This document shows positions 1 to 8,114 of a stretch of DNA of 64,000 nucleotides, piece after piece. The DNA is taken from assembly GCF_002261345.1 (NCBI RefSeq), contig NZ_NEVT01000006.1, positions 62,001-126,000 on the forward strand, given 5' to 3'. Source of the DNA: Bordetella genomosp. 2. Lineage in GTDB: Bacteria; Pseudomonadota; Gammaproteobacteria; Burkholderiales; Burkholderiaceae_B. Every line of letters starts with the position of its first letter. Positions within the stretch are counted from its first letter, which is position 1. A program made the position numbers and the translations under genes. Under the pieces are notes generated by a model. It did not search any database. It had not been told where the DNA came from and saw only the letters and a program-made list of their open reading frames with translations.

Positions 1-54
1 GCGCAAGGCGGCGAGCAGCCCGGTGGAAGCGTACTTCAGCCGGGGAAAAGCCAT
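1..54 (-). CDS. spoT: SpoT/RelA-family (p)ppGpp synthetase/hydrolase, N-terminus only
   Basis: Only the first 18 codons are inside the window, reading leftward from an ATG at 52-54 (MAFPRLKYAS...). The identification rests on position: spoT directly follows rpoZ in the gmk-rpoZ-spoT arrangement common to beta- and gamma-proteobacteria. The start lies 21 bases after the rpoZ stop, so the two are probably cotranscribed. No domain is visible in this fragment, so the product name is an inference from gene order. Confidence 0.55.
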   Translation of the reverse strand, partial: MAFPRLKYASTGLLAALR

Positions 55-75
55 GTTGCCGCCCCCAGGCCCGGA

Positions 76-279
76 TCAGGTGGGGACTTTGCGCAGCATT
101 TCCAGGCCGGTGTGGCCGCCGGCGATCTCGCGCAGGGCGGTCACCGTGGGCTTGTCCTTGCTGTCGATGCGCGGCGCGTGACCCTGCGCCAGCTCGCGGG
201 CGCGATAGGTGGCGGCCAGCGTGAGCTTGAAGCGGTTGGGGACTTGGGTCAGACAGTCTTCGACGGTAATACGGGCCAT
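76..279 (-). CDS. rpoZ: RNA polymerase omega subunit
   Basis: This 67-residue protein begins [10 protein letters not shown], the typical omega start, and continues with the conserved [17 protein letters not shown] helix. Omega binds the beta' subunit, helps assemble RNA polymerase and takes part in the ppGpp response. The gene lies 41 bp downstream of gmk and just upstream of spoT, the usual order. Length is slightly shorter than E. coli omega (91 residues), as is usual in beta-proteobacteria. Confidence 0.95.
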   Translation of the reverse strand: MARITVEDCLTQVPNRFKLTLAATYRARELAQGHAPRIDSKDKPTVTALREIAGGHTGLEMLRKVPT

Positions 280-320
280 GAGATACCTGGAAGGAATGTT
301 GAAAAGGGGCGAAAACCGTG

Positions 321-956
321 TCAGTGCGCCGCCGGAATGCCCAGTTGCGCGAACAAGGGCGCGTGGCGGACGGCCTGAGACGAAAAACGCAGCCGGGCAG
401 CGCTGATGATTTGCACCAATTCCGCCAAGGCTACGCTAAATTCTTGATTAATAATAACATATTCACATTCCGGCGCGTGCGCGATCTCGCCGCCCGCGGC
501 CAGCAGCCGGCGCGCGATCACCTGGGGCGCATCCTGGCCGCGCGCCTTGAGCCGGTGCTCGAGTTCGTCGATGGAGGGCGGCAGGATGAAGATGCCGATG
601 GCGTCCGGATAGCGCTGCTTGACCTGGCGCGCGCCCTGCCAGTCGATCTCTAGCAGCACGTCGCGGGCGTCGCGGGTGGCCTGGTCGATGAGGTCGCGCG
701 GCGTGCCGTAGAAATTGCCGTGCACCTCGGCCCATTCGAGCAAGGCCTGGCTCTTGCGCAGCTCGTCGAATTGCTCGGGGGTGATGAAGCGGTATTCGCG
801 CCCGTCGACTTCGCCCTTGCGCGGCGCGCGGGTGGTGCACGACACCGAGAGCACCAGCGACTTGTCCTGGTCGAGCAGGGCCTTGACCAGGCTGGATTTG
901 CCGGCGCCGCTGGGCGCGACGATCATGAAAACATTGCCGGGAGGGTGGTCGGACAT
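321..956 (-). CDS. gmk: Guanylate kinase
   Basis: The enzyme phosphorylates GMP to GDP with ATP. The P-loop APSGAGKSS sits at about residues 14-22, followed by the GMP-binding segments [14 protein letters not shown] and the YGTPRDLID stretch. I place the start at the ATG at 954-956, giving 211 residues. The open frame extends further upstream, but the longer version adds a 19-residue tail not typical of the family. It heads the gmk-rpoZ-spoT unit, with the tsd cytochromes ending 87 bp upstream on the same strand. Confidence 0.95.
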   Translation of the reverse strand: MSDHPPGNVFMIVAPSGAGKSSLVKALLDQDKSLVLSVSCTTRAPRKGEVDGREYRFITPEQFDELRKSQALLEWAEVHGNFYGTPRDLIDQATRDARDVLLEIDWQGARQVKQRYPDAIGIFILPPSIDELEHRLKARGQDAPQVIARRLLAAGGEIAHAPECEYVIINQEFSVALAELVQIISAARLRFSSQAVRHAPLFAQLGIPAAH

Positions 957-1043
957 GAATCGGACGGGACGTACAGGGTAAGACGCGAAGAATAGCAAAT
1001 CGGCCGCCGCCATGGGGCGGCGGCCGTCGCGGAGCCCCTGTGG

Positions 1044-1967
1044 CTAGCGGCCGGCGCGCAGCTTGCCGCCGGACGGCGGCGCGGCGCTGCCCAGCAGATG
1101 GCCCTGGACTTCCAGCCCGTACAGCGAGTCCTCCGTGTCGTGGTACTTGGCGCGGGTGTCGGCCACCGACCCGGTGTAGCGGGGGTCCTGGGGACGCTCG
1201 TGCGCGTTCATGAAGTAGGCCACGTCCCAGGCCTGCTGTTCGCTGAGCAGGCCCGCCTGGCCGAGCGGCATGTTGGCGTGGATGAATGCCGCCGCATTGC
1301 TCAGTTGGTGCATGCCCGCGCCCCAGTTATACGACGCGTCGCCCCACAGCGCCGGGAACACCCAGTGCTTGCCGTTTTTCTGGCCCTGGCCCTCGGCCCC
1401 GTGGCATACCGCGCAATACTGGCCGTACACCTCCTGGCCGCGCAGGTAGTCCGGCTTGGCGGCCGGCGGCGGCAGCTTGCGGTAGCCCTGGCCCGCCAGC
1501 TTGACGCCGGTCGGGGCCTTGCTGGCCAGCCAGAACATATAGCTTTCCAGCGCGACGATCACCGGGTCGTCGGCCGCCGGCGGCTTGCCGTTCATGCTGT
1601 AGCGGAAGCAGCCCTGCAGGCGTTCGGCCAGGGTATTGACGTGGCCGTTCTTGGCCCGGTAGGCCGGGTACAGCACATAGGCCGCCCACATCGGCGCCGA
1701 ATCGGGCCGCCGGCCGGCATCCAGGTGGCAGCTGGCGCAATTCAGGTCGTTGCCGACGAACTTGGCGGCGTGGGCGGGCGTATTGATGAACAACTGCTCG
1801 CCCTGGCGCACCACCTCGCCGAACGGCGTATCGGGAATGCTGCCGGGCGCGGGCGGCGTGAACGGCGGCGGGGCCTCGGCGGCGCGCAGTTGCGCGGCCG
1901 CTTGCATGGCGAACGCGCATGCCAGGGCGGCCAGGGCGGGGGCGGAAAGACGGCGGCGGAGTTTCAT
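1044..1967 (-). CDS. tsdA: Dihaem cytochrome c, TsdA-like thiosulfate dehydrogenase
   Basis: TsdA oxidises two thiosulfates to tetrathionate (or the reverse) in the periplasm. The 307-residue product has an N-terminal signal peptide (cleavage near residues 25-30) and haem sites CASCH (77-81) and CAVCH (185-189). The TsdA hallmark block is present: PMWAAYVLYPAYRAKNGHVNT followed by ERLQGCFRYSMNG. Cys120 sits where TsdA enzymes carry the unusual Cys axial ligand of haem 1, and Met233 (ANMPLG) is a candidate ligand of haem 2. The start overlaps the stop of the upstream cytochrome gene (ATGA), so the two are translationally coupled. Activity and reaction direction cannot be told from sequence. 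Confidence 0.8.
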   Translation of the reverse strand: MKLRRRLSAPALAALACAFAMQAAAQLRAAEAPPPFTPPAPGSIPDTPFGEVVRQGEQLFINTPAHAAKFVGNDLNCASCHLDAGRRPDSAPMWAAYVLYPAYRAKNGHVNTLAERLQGCFRYSMNGKPPAADDPVIVALESYMFWLASKAPTGVKLAGQGYRKLPPPAAKPDYLRGQEVYGQYCAVCHGAEGQGQKNGKHWVFPALWGDASYNWGAGMHQLSNAAAFIHANMPLGQAGLLSEQQAWDVAYFMNAHERPQDPRYTGSVADTRAKYHDTEDSLYGLEVQGHLLGSAAPPSGGKLRAGR

Positions 1968-2689
1968 TGGCGGCCTCCCGCAGGTTGGCCGGCCTGGTCC
2001 TGCGCCGCTTTGGGCAGGTCGCCGTAGTAGGCGGCAACAGCGTCGATTTCCTGGTCCGACAGGCGCGTGGCCACCGCCGGCATGAGGGCCAGCGGCCCCG
2101 GCGGGCGGCGCCCCTCGCGCCAGGCGCGCAGTTGCGCCGCGATGTAGGCGGCGGACTGGCCCGCCAGGGCGGGGAAAGCGGCGCCTACGCCGATGCCGCC
2201 CGGCCCGTGGCACTGGCTGCAGGCGGGAATGTTGCGCTCCCAGGCGCCGCGGTTCGCCAGCCAGGCGCCGGTGTCGGCCGGCGTGATGGCGGCGCCGCGC
2301 GTCGCCGCCAGGCGGTCGGCATCCAGCGGAGCCGGCAGGCCGGCGTAATAGCTGGCCAGCGCGGCGCGCTGCTCGGCGCTCAACGCCGCGGCAATCGGCG
2401 CCATCACGGGATTGGGCCGGGAGCCGTTGGCCAGCGCGTCCAGTTGTTCGCGCAGGTAGTCGCTGCCGAGTCCGGCCAGGCGCGGGAAGTTCGCGGCAGG
2501 GTTGCCTTCGCCGCGCGCGCCATGACAGGTGGCGCAAGCCGCCGCGCCGTTGGCGCCGCTGGCGGCGATGCGGGCCGGGTCGACGGATTGGGCCGGCGCC
2601 GGGCCGGCCGCCAATGACAAGGCCAGCGCCACGGCGGCGGGCCATGGCGCGGGGCGTGATGCAGGACAGGAAAATCGGAACAGGGTCAT
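1964..2689 (-). CDS. tsdB: Dihaem cytochrome c4-like electron carrier (TsdB-like)
   Basis: The product is a secreted class I dihaem cytochrome with CATCH (about residues 52-56) and CSQCH (about 157-161), one in each of two similar cytochrome domains, after a signal peptide ending near APAQS. In thiosulfate dehydrogenase systems a TsdB of this type accepts electrons from TsdA, and the 4-base ATGA overlap with tsdA supports that pairing. Two starts are possible: the ATG at 2687-2689, which gives a standard signal peptide (241 residues), or one at 2737 that adds 16 residues. Neither has a strong ribosome site. Confidence 0.8.
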   Translation of the reverse strand: MTLFRFSCPASRPAPWPAAVALALSLAAGPAPAQSVDPARIAASGANGAAACATCHGARGEGNPAANFPRLAGLGSDYLREQLDALANGSRPNPVMAPIAAALSAEQRAALASYYAGLPAPLDADRLAATRGAAITPADTGAWLANRGAWERNIPACSQCHGPGGIGVGAAFPALAGQSAAYIAAQLRAWREGRRPPGPLALMPAVATRLSDQEIDAVAAYYGDLPKAAQDQAGQPAGGRQ

Positions 2690-2769
2690 TGCAGCAGGAG
2701 AAACAAAGAGCGCAACCTTTCGATAGAAAAGGTGCATACTTCGACTGGATTCAGCTTGAAGGGCTGGTC

Positions 2770-2797
2770 TTGCTTAATTTCTAATGGAAATAAGCAA
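2770..2797. promoter_or_regulatory. Imperfect palindrome in tsdB/SDR divergent spacer
   Basis: Arms TTGCTTA(A)TTTC and GAAATAAGCAA surround a 5-base centre and match at 11 positions with one bulged A. It lies in an AT-rich spacer between divergent genes and could be an operator for either. No regulator gene is adjacent, so the binding protein is unknown. Confidence 0.35.
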
Positions 2798-2800
2798 ATT

Positions 2801-2820
2801 AGGAATAATTATATATTCCT
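2801..2820. promoter_or_regulatory. Second short palindrome in the same divergent spacer
   Basis: AGGAATA (2801-2807) and TATTCCT (2814-2820) are perfect inverted arms three bases after the previous palindrome. The AT-rich centre could also be a promoter -10 region. Confidence 0.25.
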
Positions 2821-2912
2821 TGTAAGCCGGCGCGCGTCCTCGTCACTGCTACTTGCAACCCCTGCGTGCCGATTGCGTTAGGATTTTGCGGTTCAATCAG
2901 ATGGAGATTCGG

Positions 2913-3683
2913 ATGCATGCGAAAGACCAACCCGGCGCCCAGGTTGCGCTGGTGACCGGAGCCGGGACAGGCATAGGCCGGGCGGTGGCGCTCGAGTTCC
3001 TGGCGCAGGGCTATCGTGTGGTGCTGGCCGGCCGGCGCCGCGAGATGCTGGAACAAACCCGCACCGCCGCCGGCGAAGACGGCGTGCGGGCGCTGGTGGT
3101 GCCGACCGACGTTTCCGATGAGCAAGCCGTGCGCAGCCTGTTCGACGAAACCCAGCGCGCCTACGGCCGGCTCGACGTCCTGTTCAACAATGCCGGCCGC
3201 AATACGCCGGCGGTGCCCATCGAGGACCTGCCGGTCGACCTGTGGCGCGAAGTGGTGGATATCAACCTGACCGGCATGTTCCTGTGCGCCCAGGCCGCCA
3301 TCCGCCTGATGAAGGCGCAGCAGCCTGGTGGCGGGCGCATCATCAACAACGGCTCGATCTCGGCGCACGCGCCGCGCCCCATGTCGATCGCCTATACCGC
3401 CACCAAGCACGCCGTCACCGGCCTGACCAAGTCGATTTCGCTGGACTGCCGCCCCTACGGCATCGCCTGCGGCCAGATCGACATCGGCAATGCCGCCACC
3501 GACATGACCGAGCGCATGGCCGCCGGCATCCTGCAGGCTGATGGCAGCCGCCGCGCCGAGCCGCGCATGGACGTGGCGCACGTGGCGCATGCCGTCGTGT
3601 CCATGGCCAAGCTGCCGCTCGACGCCAATGTACAGTTCATGACCATCATGGCCACCAACATGCCGTTCGTGGGGCGCGGCTGA
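2913..3683 (+). CDS. Short-chain dehydrogenase/reductase
   Basis: This is a classical SDR of 256 residues. It has the cofactor motif TGAGTGIG near the N-terminus, NNAG in the middle, a catalytic Ser in NGSISA, and YTATK providing the Tyr-x-x-x-Lys pair. The product is an NAD(P)-dependent oxidoreductase whose substrate cannot be inferred. The ATG at 2913 is preferred because GGAG lies 6 bases upstream. An in-frame start at 2901 and a longer frame from 2853 have no better site. It is transcribed divergently from the tsd cytochromes and ends at a strong terminator. Confidence 0.85.
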   Translation: MHAKDQPGAQVALVTGAGTGIGRAVALEFLAQGYRVVLAGRRREMLEQTRTAAGEDGVRALVVPTDVSDEQAVRSLFDETQRAYGRLDVLFNNAGRNTPAVPIEDLPVDLWREVVDINLTGMFLCAQAAIRLMKAQQPGGGRIINNGSISAHAPRPMSIAYTATKHAVTGLTKSISLDCRPYGIACGQIDIGNAATDMTERMAAGILQADGSRRAEPRMDVAHVAHAVVSMAKLPLDANVQFMTIMATNMPFVGRG

Positions 3684-3700
3684 GCCCGCGCACGACCATG

Positions 3701-3730
3701 AAAAAAGCGCCCGTGAATGGGCGCTTTTTT
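3701..3730. terminator. Bidirectional intrinsic terminator between SDR and NlpC genes
   Basis: AAAAAAGCGCCC, a 6-base loop and GGGCGCTTTTTT form a perfect 12-bp inverted repeat with T-tracts on both strands. It sits between two convergent genes and should end both transcripts. Confidence 0.9.
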
Positions 3731-3752
3731 GTTCCGGGCCGGCGGGCCCGGT

Positions 3753-4373
3753 TCAAGGCGTGGAGGTATCGGCCTTGGCGATCAGATGGCCGGCCGGGGC
3801 GGTGTCCGGGGCCGTATCGAGATAGCGCCGCGCGGTGACGTAATGGCGCGACCAGTAGCTGTTGTCCAGGCTGTCGATGCGCACCTTGGAGCCGCGCGTG
3901 GGGGCGTGCACGAATTGGTTCTGGCCGATGTAGATGCCCACGTGCGACACGCCGCCGCGGCGGCGGGTGGCGAAGAAGACCAGGTCGCCCGGCTTGAGCT
4001 GCTTCTTGTTGGCCGACTTGCCGGCGCGGCGCTGCTCGCGGGCGGTGCGCGGCAGTTCCACGCCGGCGATCTCGCGGTACACGAATTGCGTCAGGCCGCT
4101 GCAATCGAAGCCGCCGTCCGGATCTTCGCCGCCCCAGACGTAGGGCGTGCCGAGGGTGTCCAGCCCGGCGCGCACCACCATGTCGGACAGCGACGGCACC
4201 GTGAGCGGATCGACCAGGCGCAGGCCCTTGAGCGAAGCCAGGGCTTCGGGCGAGAGCGACGCATGGGCGGGAGAGAGGGGGAGCCAGGACAGGCCGAGCG
4301 CCAGGAGGGGGGCGGCCAGGAATGCAGGAAAGGCGGATAGGGCAGGACGGACTTTTCGCGTCGGTGGAGTCAT
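3753..4373 (-). CDS. NlpC/P60 family secreted cell-wall peptidase
   Basis: The 206-residue protein has a signal peptide (residues ~1-38, ending SPAHA) and a C-terminal NlpC/P60 domain. The papain-like triad is visible: Cys91 in FDCSGLTQFVY, His144 in SHVGIYIG and His156 in FVHAP. Enzymes of this family cut peptide stems of peptidoglycan, usually the D-Glu-DAP bond. The exact bond and biological role here are not known. It is a single gene, convergent with the SDR. Confidence 0.88.
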   Translation of the reverse strand: MTPPTRKVRPALSAFPAFLAAPLLALGLSWLPLSPAHASLSPEALASLKGLRLVDPLTVPSLSDMVVRAGLDTLGTPYVWGGEDPDGGFDCSGLTQFVYREIAGVELPRTAREQRRAGKSANKKQLKPGDLVFFATRRRGGVSHVGIYIGQNQFVHAPTRGSKVRIDSLDNSYWSRHYVTARRYLDTAPDTAPAGHLIAKADTSTP

Positions 4374-4616
4374 TGCGACACTTCAGAAATCGGAGCGGGC
4401 GGGATGGCTGACTACGTCAAGCCGGCGACGAGTGTGGCGCGTATACAACGCAGCCAGCGGTATTTTAACGGATTGATGTTTCTTTGCATTTACGGGTTAT
4501 TACTAGGATGATGCAGACAGATGCAGGTGGCTTGCGCGAGCGCAAGCGGGGTCGTGCGGTTGCGGCATAATCCCGGCAGCCGCGCCGCCGGCATGCTGTC
4601 TTCCGGAAATCGCCTC

Positions 4617-6113
4617 ATGACTATTGACTTTTCCATCTCTGCTGTTCGTCGTCCCGACCCCATCGAGTTCCAGCGGTTCGACCAGGCGCAGGCGGCCGTG
4701 GACCGGTTGGCCGAGATCTATGGGCGCAATACCGCGTTCATACGCGCCGCCTTCCAGGACGTGGTCAATGGGCGCGACCTGCCCGGGCCGGTGCGGGCCT
4801 GCTATCCGGCCATCCGCCTGGCCGTCGATACGTATGACCCCATCGATACCCGCCTGTCATTCGGCCATGTCGCCGAACCCGGCGTCTACCAGACCACGGT
4901 GACGCAACCGGCCCTGTTCCGCGACTATTTCATCGAGCAGATCGGCCTGCTGCTGCAGAACCACCGGGTGGCGGTGGAGATCGGCGAGTCCGACTCGCCC
5001 ATTCCGCTGCATTTCGCCTTCCCGGACGGCGCCTATGTAGAGGGCGAGCGCCTGGAAGGCATGCGGCGGCCGCTGCGCGACCTGTTCGATGTGCCGGACC
5101 TGGCCGTGACCGACGACGCGATCGTCAACGGTTCGTGGCGCGGGCGCGAGGGCGAGCCGCGGCCGCTGGCGCCGTTCACCGCGCCGCGCGTCGATTACTC
5201 GCTGCATCGCCTGCAGCACTACACGGCCACGGCGCCCGCGTATTTCCAGAACTTCGTCCTGTTCACCAATTACCAGTTCTATGTCGATGAGTTCTGCGCC
5301 CGCGCCCGCGCGCTGATGGCCAGCGGCAACAGCGACTACGATGCGCTGGTCGAGCCGGGCAACCGGATCACGCGCCGCGGCGATAATGCCCCGCCGCCCG
5401 CGCCGGCCGGGGGCGTGCGCTTGCCGCAGATGCCCGCCTACCATCTGGTGCGGCCCAACCATTCCGGCATTACGCTGGTCAATATCGGCGTCGGTCCCTC
5501 CAACGCCAAGACCATCACCGATCACATCGCCGTGCTGCGCCCCCATGCCTGGCTGATGCTGGGCCATTGCGCCGGGCTGCGCGATTCGCAGCGCCTGGGC
5601 GACTATGTGCTGGCGCACGGCTATGTGCGCGACGACCACGTGCTCGATCACGATCTGCCGACCTGGGTGCCGGTGCCGCCGCTGGCGGAAGTGCAGGTCG
5701 CGCTCGAACAGGCGGTCGAGGAAGTGGCGGGGCTGTCGGGCTGGGAGCTCAAGCGCATCATGCGCACCGGCACGGTCGCCAGTATCGACAACCGCAATTG
5801 GGAACTGCGCGACCACACCGAACTGGTGGAGCGTTTCACCCAGTCGCGCGCGATCGCCCTGGACATGGAGTCCGCCACCATTGCCGCTAATGGGTTCCGC
5901 TTCCGGGTCCCGTATGGCACCTTGCTGTGCGTATCGGACAAGCCCCTGCATGGCGAGCTCAAACTGCCCGGCATGGCGAGCGCCTTTTATCGCGGGCAGG
6001 TGAACCAGCACCTGGAAATCGGCATCCGGGCGCTGGAGCGCTTGCGCGAGATGCCGCCGGAGCGCCTGCACTCGCGCAAGCTGCGCACCTTCATGGAAAC
6101 AGCATTCCAGTAG
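4617..6113 (+). CDS. amn: AMP nucleosidase
   Basis: Amn hydrolyses AMP to adenine and ribose 5-phosphate. The 498-residue product has the N-terminal AMP-nucleosidase domain followed by a C-terminal nucleoside-phosphorylase fold. Diagnostic stretches are GITLVNIGVGPSNAKTITDH, the LMLGHCAGLR turn and ALDMESATIAANG, which has the Met-Glu-Ser substrate-binding signature. The start ATG at 4617 (MTIDFSISAV) is preferred over an upstream in-frame extension that reads through non-conserved sequence. The hip operator follows its stop within 8 bases. Confidence 0.92.
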   Translation: MTIDFSISAVRRPDPIEFQRFDQAQAAVDRLAEIYGRNTAFIRAAFQDVVNGRDLPGPVRACYPAIRLAVDTYDPIDTRLSFGHVAEPGVYQTTVTQPALFRDYFIEQIGLLLQNHRVAVEIGESDSPIPLHFAFPDGAYVEGERLEGMRRPLRDLFDVPDLAVTDDAIVNGSWRGREGEPRPLAPFTAPRVDYSLHRLQHYTATAPAYFQNFVLFTNYQFYVDEFCARARALMASGNSDYDALVEPGNRITRRGDNAPPPAPAGGVRLPQMPAYHLVRPNHSGITLVNIGVGPSNAKTITDHIAVLRPHAWLMLGHCAGLRDSQRLGDYVLAHGYVRDDHVLDHDLPTWVPVPPLAEVQVALEQAVEEVAGLSGWELKRIMRTGTVASIDNRNWELRDHTELVERFTQSRAIALDMESATIAANGFRFRVPYGTLLCVSDKPLHGELKLPGMASAFYRGQVNQHLEIGIRALERLREMPPERLHSRKLRTFMETAFQ

Positions 6114-6120
6114 TTTTATG

Positions 6121-6161
6121 GCATCAAAGTAGTATTTTTTGGATAAATACTACTTTGATGC
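6121..6161. promoter_or_regulatory. hip operator 1 (perfect 17-bp inverted repeat)
   Basis: Arms at 6121-6137 and 6145-6161 are perfect complements around a 7-base centre. The core half-sites are AGTAGT (6128-6133) and ACTACT (6149-6154), starting 21 bases apart. The position upstream of hipB suggests a HipB autorepression site. It could also act as an amn transcript hairpin, but it has no T-tract. Confidence 0.7.
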
Positions 6162-6188
6162 TATTGATATGGGAAAATATGGCACTAT

Positions 6189-6215
6189 AGTAGTCATATC
6201 CGCTTTCAGACTACT
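6189..6215. promoter_or_regulatory. hip operator 2 (same half-sites, same spacing)
   Basis: AGTAGTC (6189-6195) and GACTACT (6209-6215) repeat the AGTAGT/ACTACT half-sites with the same 21-base start-to-start spacing as operator 1. It lies 61 bp further downstream and ends 8 bases before hipB. Two HipB dimers could bind and loop or stack, as in known hipBA promoters. Confidence 0.65.
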
Positions 6216-6223
6216 TTATTGCC

Positions 6224-6523
6224 ATGAAGACCTTACCAGCCATTGCGGCCGTGCTGCGGCAGCGCCTGCGCGAACGCGGCCAGACCCAGGCCTCGCTGCG
6301 CGAAGCCGCTGGGGTGGCGCAACGCACGCTCACCAACGTGCTCAGCGGCGAACAGGATTTCAAGGTCAGCACGCTGCTGGCCCTGGCCGACCGGCTGGGG
6401 CTGGAAGTGCTGCTGGTGCCCAAGGGCGCCGCCCCGGCTTTCGACGCCGCCGCGCCGTCCAAGCCGGTGGTGCCCACCCGCATCCAGGTCGCCCGCAAGA
6501 AAATCCCGGGAGAGCCCCGGTGA
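6224..6523 (+). CDS. hipB: HipB-like antitoxin, Xre-family HTH repressor
   Basis: The protein has 99 residues with a helix-turn-helix at about residues 12-60 (QTQASLREAAGVAQRTLTNVLSGEQDFKVSTLLALADRLG) and a basic, proline-containing tail. HipB proteins bind their operator DNA and hold the HipA kinase inactive. The start follows operator 2 directly. Its TGA stop overlaps the GTG start of hipA, which is typical coupling of antitoxin and toxin. Confidence 0.82.
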   Translation: MKTLPAIAAVLRQRLRERGQTQASLREAAGVAQRTLTNVLSGEQDFKVSTLLALADRLGLEVLLVPKGAAPAFDAAAPSKPVVPTRIQVARKKIPGEPR

Positions 6524-7863
6524 ACGTCAAGGCGCTGGCCATCTTCATCGGTCCCGAGCGCGTCGGCGTGCTGTTCCAGTACAGCATGCCGGGGGCGGAG
6601 GTCGTGACCCGCTTCGTCGCCGACGAGGCTTTCGCGCGGCAGGCCGACGCCGCCGTCCTGTCGGCCGCGTACCTGGCCGATTCGCCCCAGGATCAGGCGG
6701 CCTTCTGGACCGATGTACGCAGCGAACCGCTCAATGGCCGTCATTCGCCGCACAATGGCTGGCTGTTGCCGGCGTTCTTCCAGAACCTCCTGCCCGAAGG
6801 CGTGTTCCGCGACCATGTCGCGCGCATCCGCGGCTGCGATCCGAAGGATCATTTCGAGATGCTGGCGGCCTGCGGCGCGGACCTGCCCGGCAATGTATAC
6901 GCCCGCCCGGTGGAGCTGTCGCGCGACGAGCTGGCGCATTACGTCACGCAAGACCAGGACGCGCTGGAAATGACCGTGACGGCCGACCCGATGGAGCAGG
7001 GCGTATCGCTATCCGGCGTGCAACCCAAGCTGGGGGTCATCAAGCAGGGCGAGCGCTATGTGGGACGCACCCGCGACCACGACACGCACATCATCGCCAA
7101 GCTGCCGGTGGTGGGACAGCCGCTGTTGCCGGAACTCGAAGCGCTGTCGCTGCGATTGGCCAGCGCGGCGGGCGTCGAGGTCTGCCGCGCCTATCTCGAA
7201 CCGCTCGACAGGCTCTCGGCCGAGCATGGCTACGACCTGGGCGACGTCGATGCGCGCACCCAGTTCCTGGCGGTGGTGCGCTACGACCGCCAGCCCGGCC
7301 GCCGCACCCATTGCGAAGATTTCGCGCAAATCCTGGGCGCCATGCCGGAAGAGAAATACCGCGCCGCCACCTATCTGGATGTGGCGGCGGTATTGATGGC
7401 TTTCGACACGCTGGGCGAACCGGCGGTGCATGAACTGCTCCGGCGCATGGTCGTCAACGAAATGCTCGGCAACCCGGACATGCACTTGAAGAATCTCGGG
7501 CTGTTGTACCCCGACGGCAGGACGCCGCGCCTGGCGCCGGCCTACGACATCGTGGGCTACGCCGCCTACCATGCCTGCCAGGGCCATGCGCTGCGCATCG
7601 TGCCCGCCGCCCTGGAGCCGCGCCGGTCCGCCGCGCAGCAGGCCGCCGGCGCCAAGCCGGCCTTGTCGCCCGCGATGGTGCGGGCGTTCTGCGCCGGCCT
7701 GGGCATTCCCGAGAAACCGGCGGCCAAAGCCGTCGCCGATTGCGTCAGGACAGCCGCGGCGCAGTGGCCCGACCTGATCGCCAGGTCGGCCCTGACCGCG
7801 CGCCAGCGGCAGAACCTGCTGGCGCATTTGCAGTCTCATCCCATGATCCGGTCATTACGGTAA
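6520..7863 (+). CDS. hipA: HipA-like serine/threonine kinase toxin
   Basis: The product has 447 residues from a GTG start that overlaps the hipB stop. HipA motifs appear in order: SLSGVQPK (163-170, the flexible P-loop region), IIAKLP (191-196, ATP-binding Lys), RYDR (254-257), catalytic loop NPDMHLKN (318-325) and the metal-binding Asp in APAYDIV (339-345). HipA of E. coli phosphorylates glutamyl-tRNA synthetase and induces dormancy; the target here is unknown. All catalytic positions look intact. An apparent 574-residue frame starting at 6139 is only upstream read-through. Confidence 0.85.
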   Translation: MNVKALAIFIGPERVGVLFQYSMPGAEVVTRFVADEAFARQADAAVLSAAYLADSPQDQAAFWTDVRSEPLNGRHSPHNGWLLPAFFQNLLPEGVFRDHVARIRGCDPKDHFEMLAACGADLPGNVYARPVELSRDELAHYVTQDQDALEMTVTADPMEQGVSLSGVQPKLGVIKQGERYVGRTRDHDTHIIAKLPVVGQPLLPELEALSLRLASAAGVEVCRAYLEPLDRLSAEHGYDLGDVDARTQFLAVVRYDRQPGRRTHCEDFAQILGAMPEEKYRAATYLDVAAVLMAFDTLGEPAVHELLRRMVVNEMLGNPDMHLKNLGLLYPDGRTPRLAPAYDIVGYAAYHACQGHALRIVPAALEPRRSAAQQAAGAKPALSPAMVRAFCAGLGIPEKPAAKAVADCVRTAAAQWPDLIARSALTARQRQNLLAHLQSHPMIRSLR

Positions 7864-7942
7864 AGAAGGCATACAACCGGAACTTTTCGCCACAAAAAGG
7901 GTCTCACTGAAACAGGCGTATTCCACGCCACAGGAGACCACT

Positions 7943-8014
7943 ATGACATACACGTCACGCGGGGAACGCGAAGACTACATGAAGTGGCCCAGCGACTTCC
8001 CAGCCAAGCACTGA
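7943..8014 (+). CDS. Candidate 23-residue small protein
   Basis: This is a short open frame, [15 protein letters not shown] then PSDFPAKH. A strong ribosome site, AGGAG at 7932-7936, sits 6 bases before the ATG, and an intrinsic terminator begins about 20 bases after the stop. It lies alone between hipA and galU. The peptide is hydrophilic, with no membrane segment and no family I recognise. The tight RBS-ORF-terminator layout suggests a genuinely translated small protein, but a leader peptide or a small RNA is also possible. Confidence 0.5.
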   Translation: MTYTSRGEREDYMKWPSDFPAKH

Positions 8015-8034
8015 ACCTTCAATCCTGTCTTCGG

Positions 8035-8056
8035 GCCCGCTTCGGCGGGCTTTTTG
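8035..8056 (+). terminator. Intrinsic terminator after the small ORF
   Basis: GCCCGC (8035-8040), a TTCG loop and GCGGGC (8045-8050) are followed by TTTTTG. This gives the short upstream transcript an end and separates it from galU. Confidence 0.85.
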
Positions 8057-8114
8057 TTGCAAGGGCGGCACGCCGCTTGCTACGGCTGCGGCACCAATAA
8101 CTGCCGAGAACATC

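Noticed and set aside
1044-2645. 533-codon frame that would fuse the two cytochromes
   Set aside because: The first 226 codons are out of frame with the TsdB-like haem motifs. The real genes are in two frames joined by an ATGA overlap.
6139-7863. 574-codon version of hipA
   Set aside because: The first 127 codons read through the operators and hipB in the wrong frame. The GTG at 6520 overlapping the hipB stop is the natural start.
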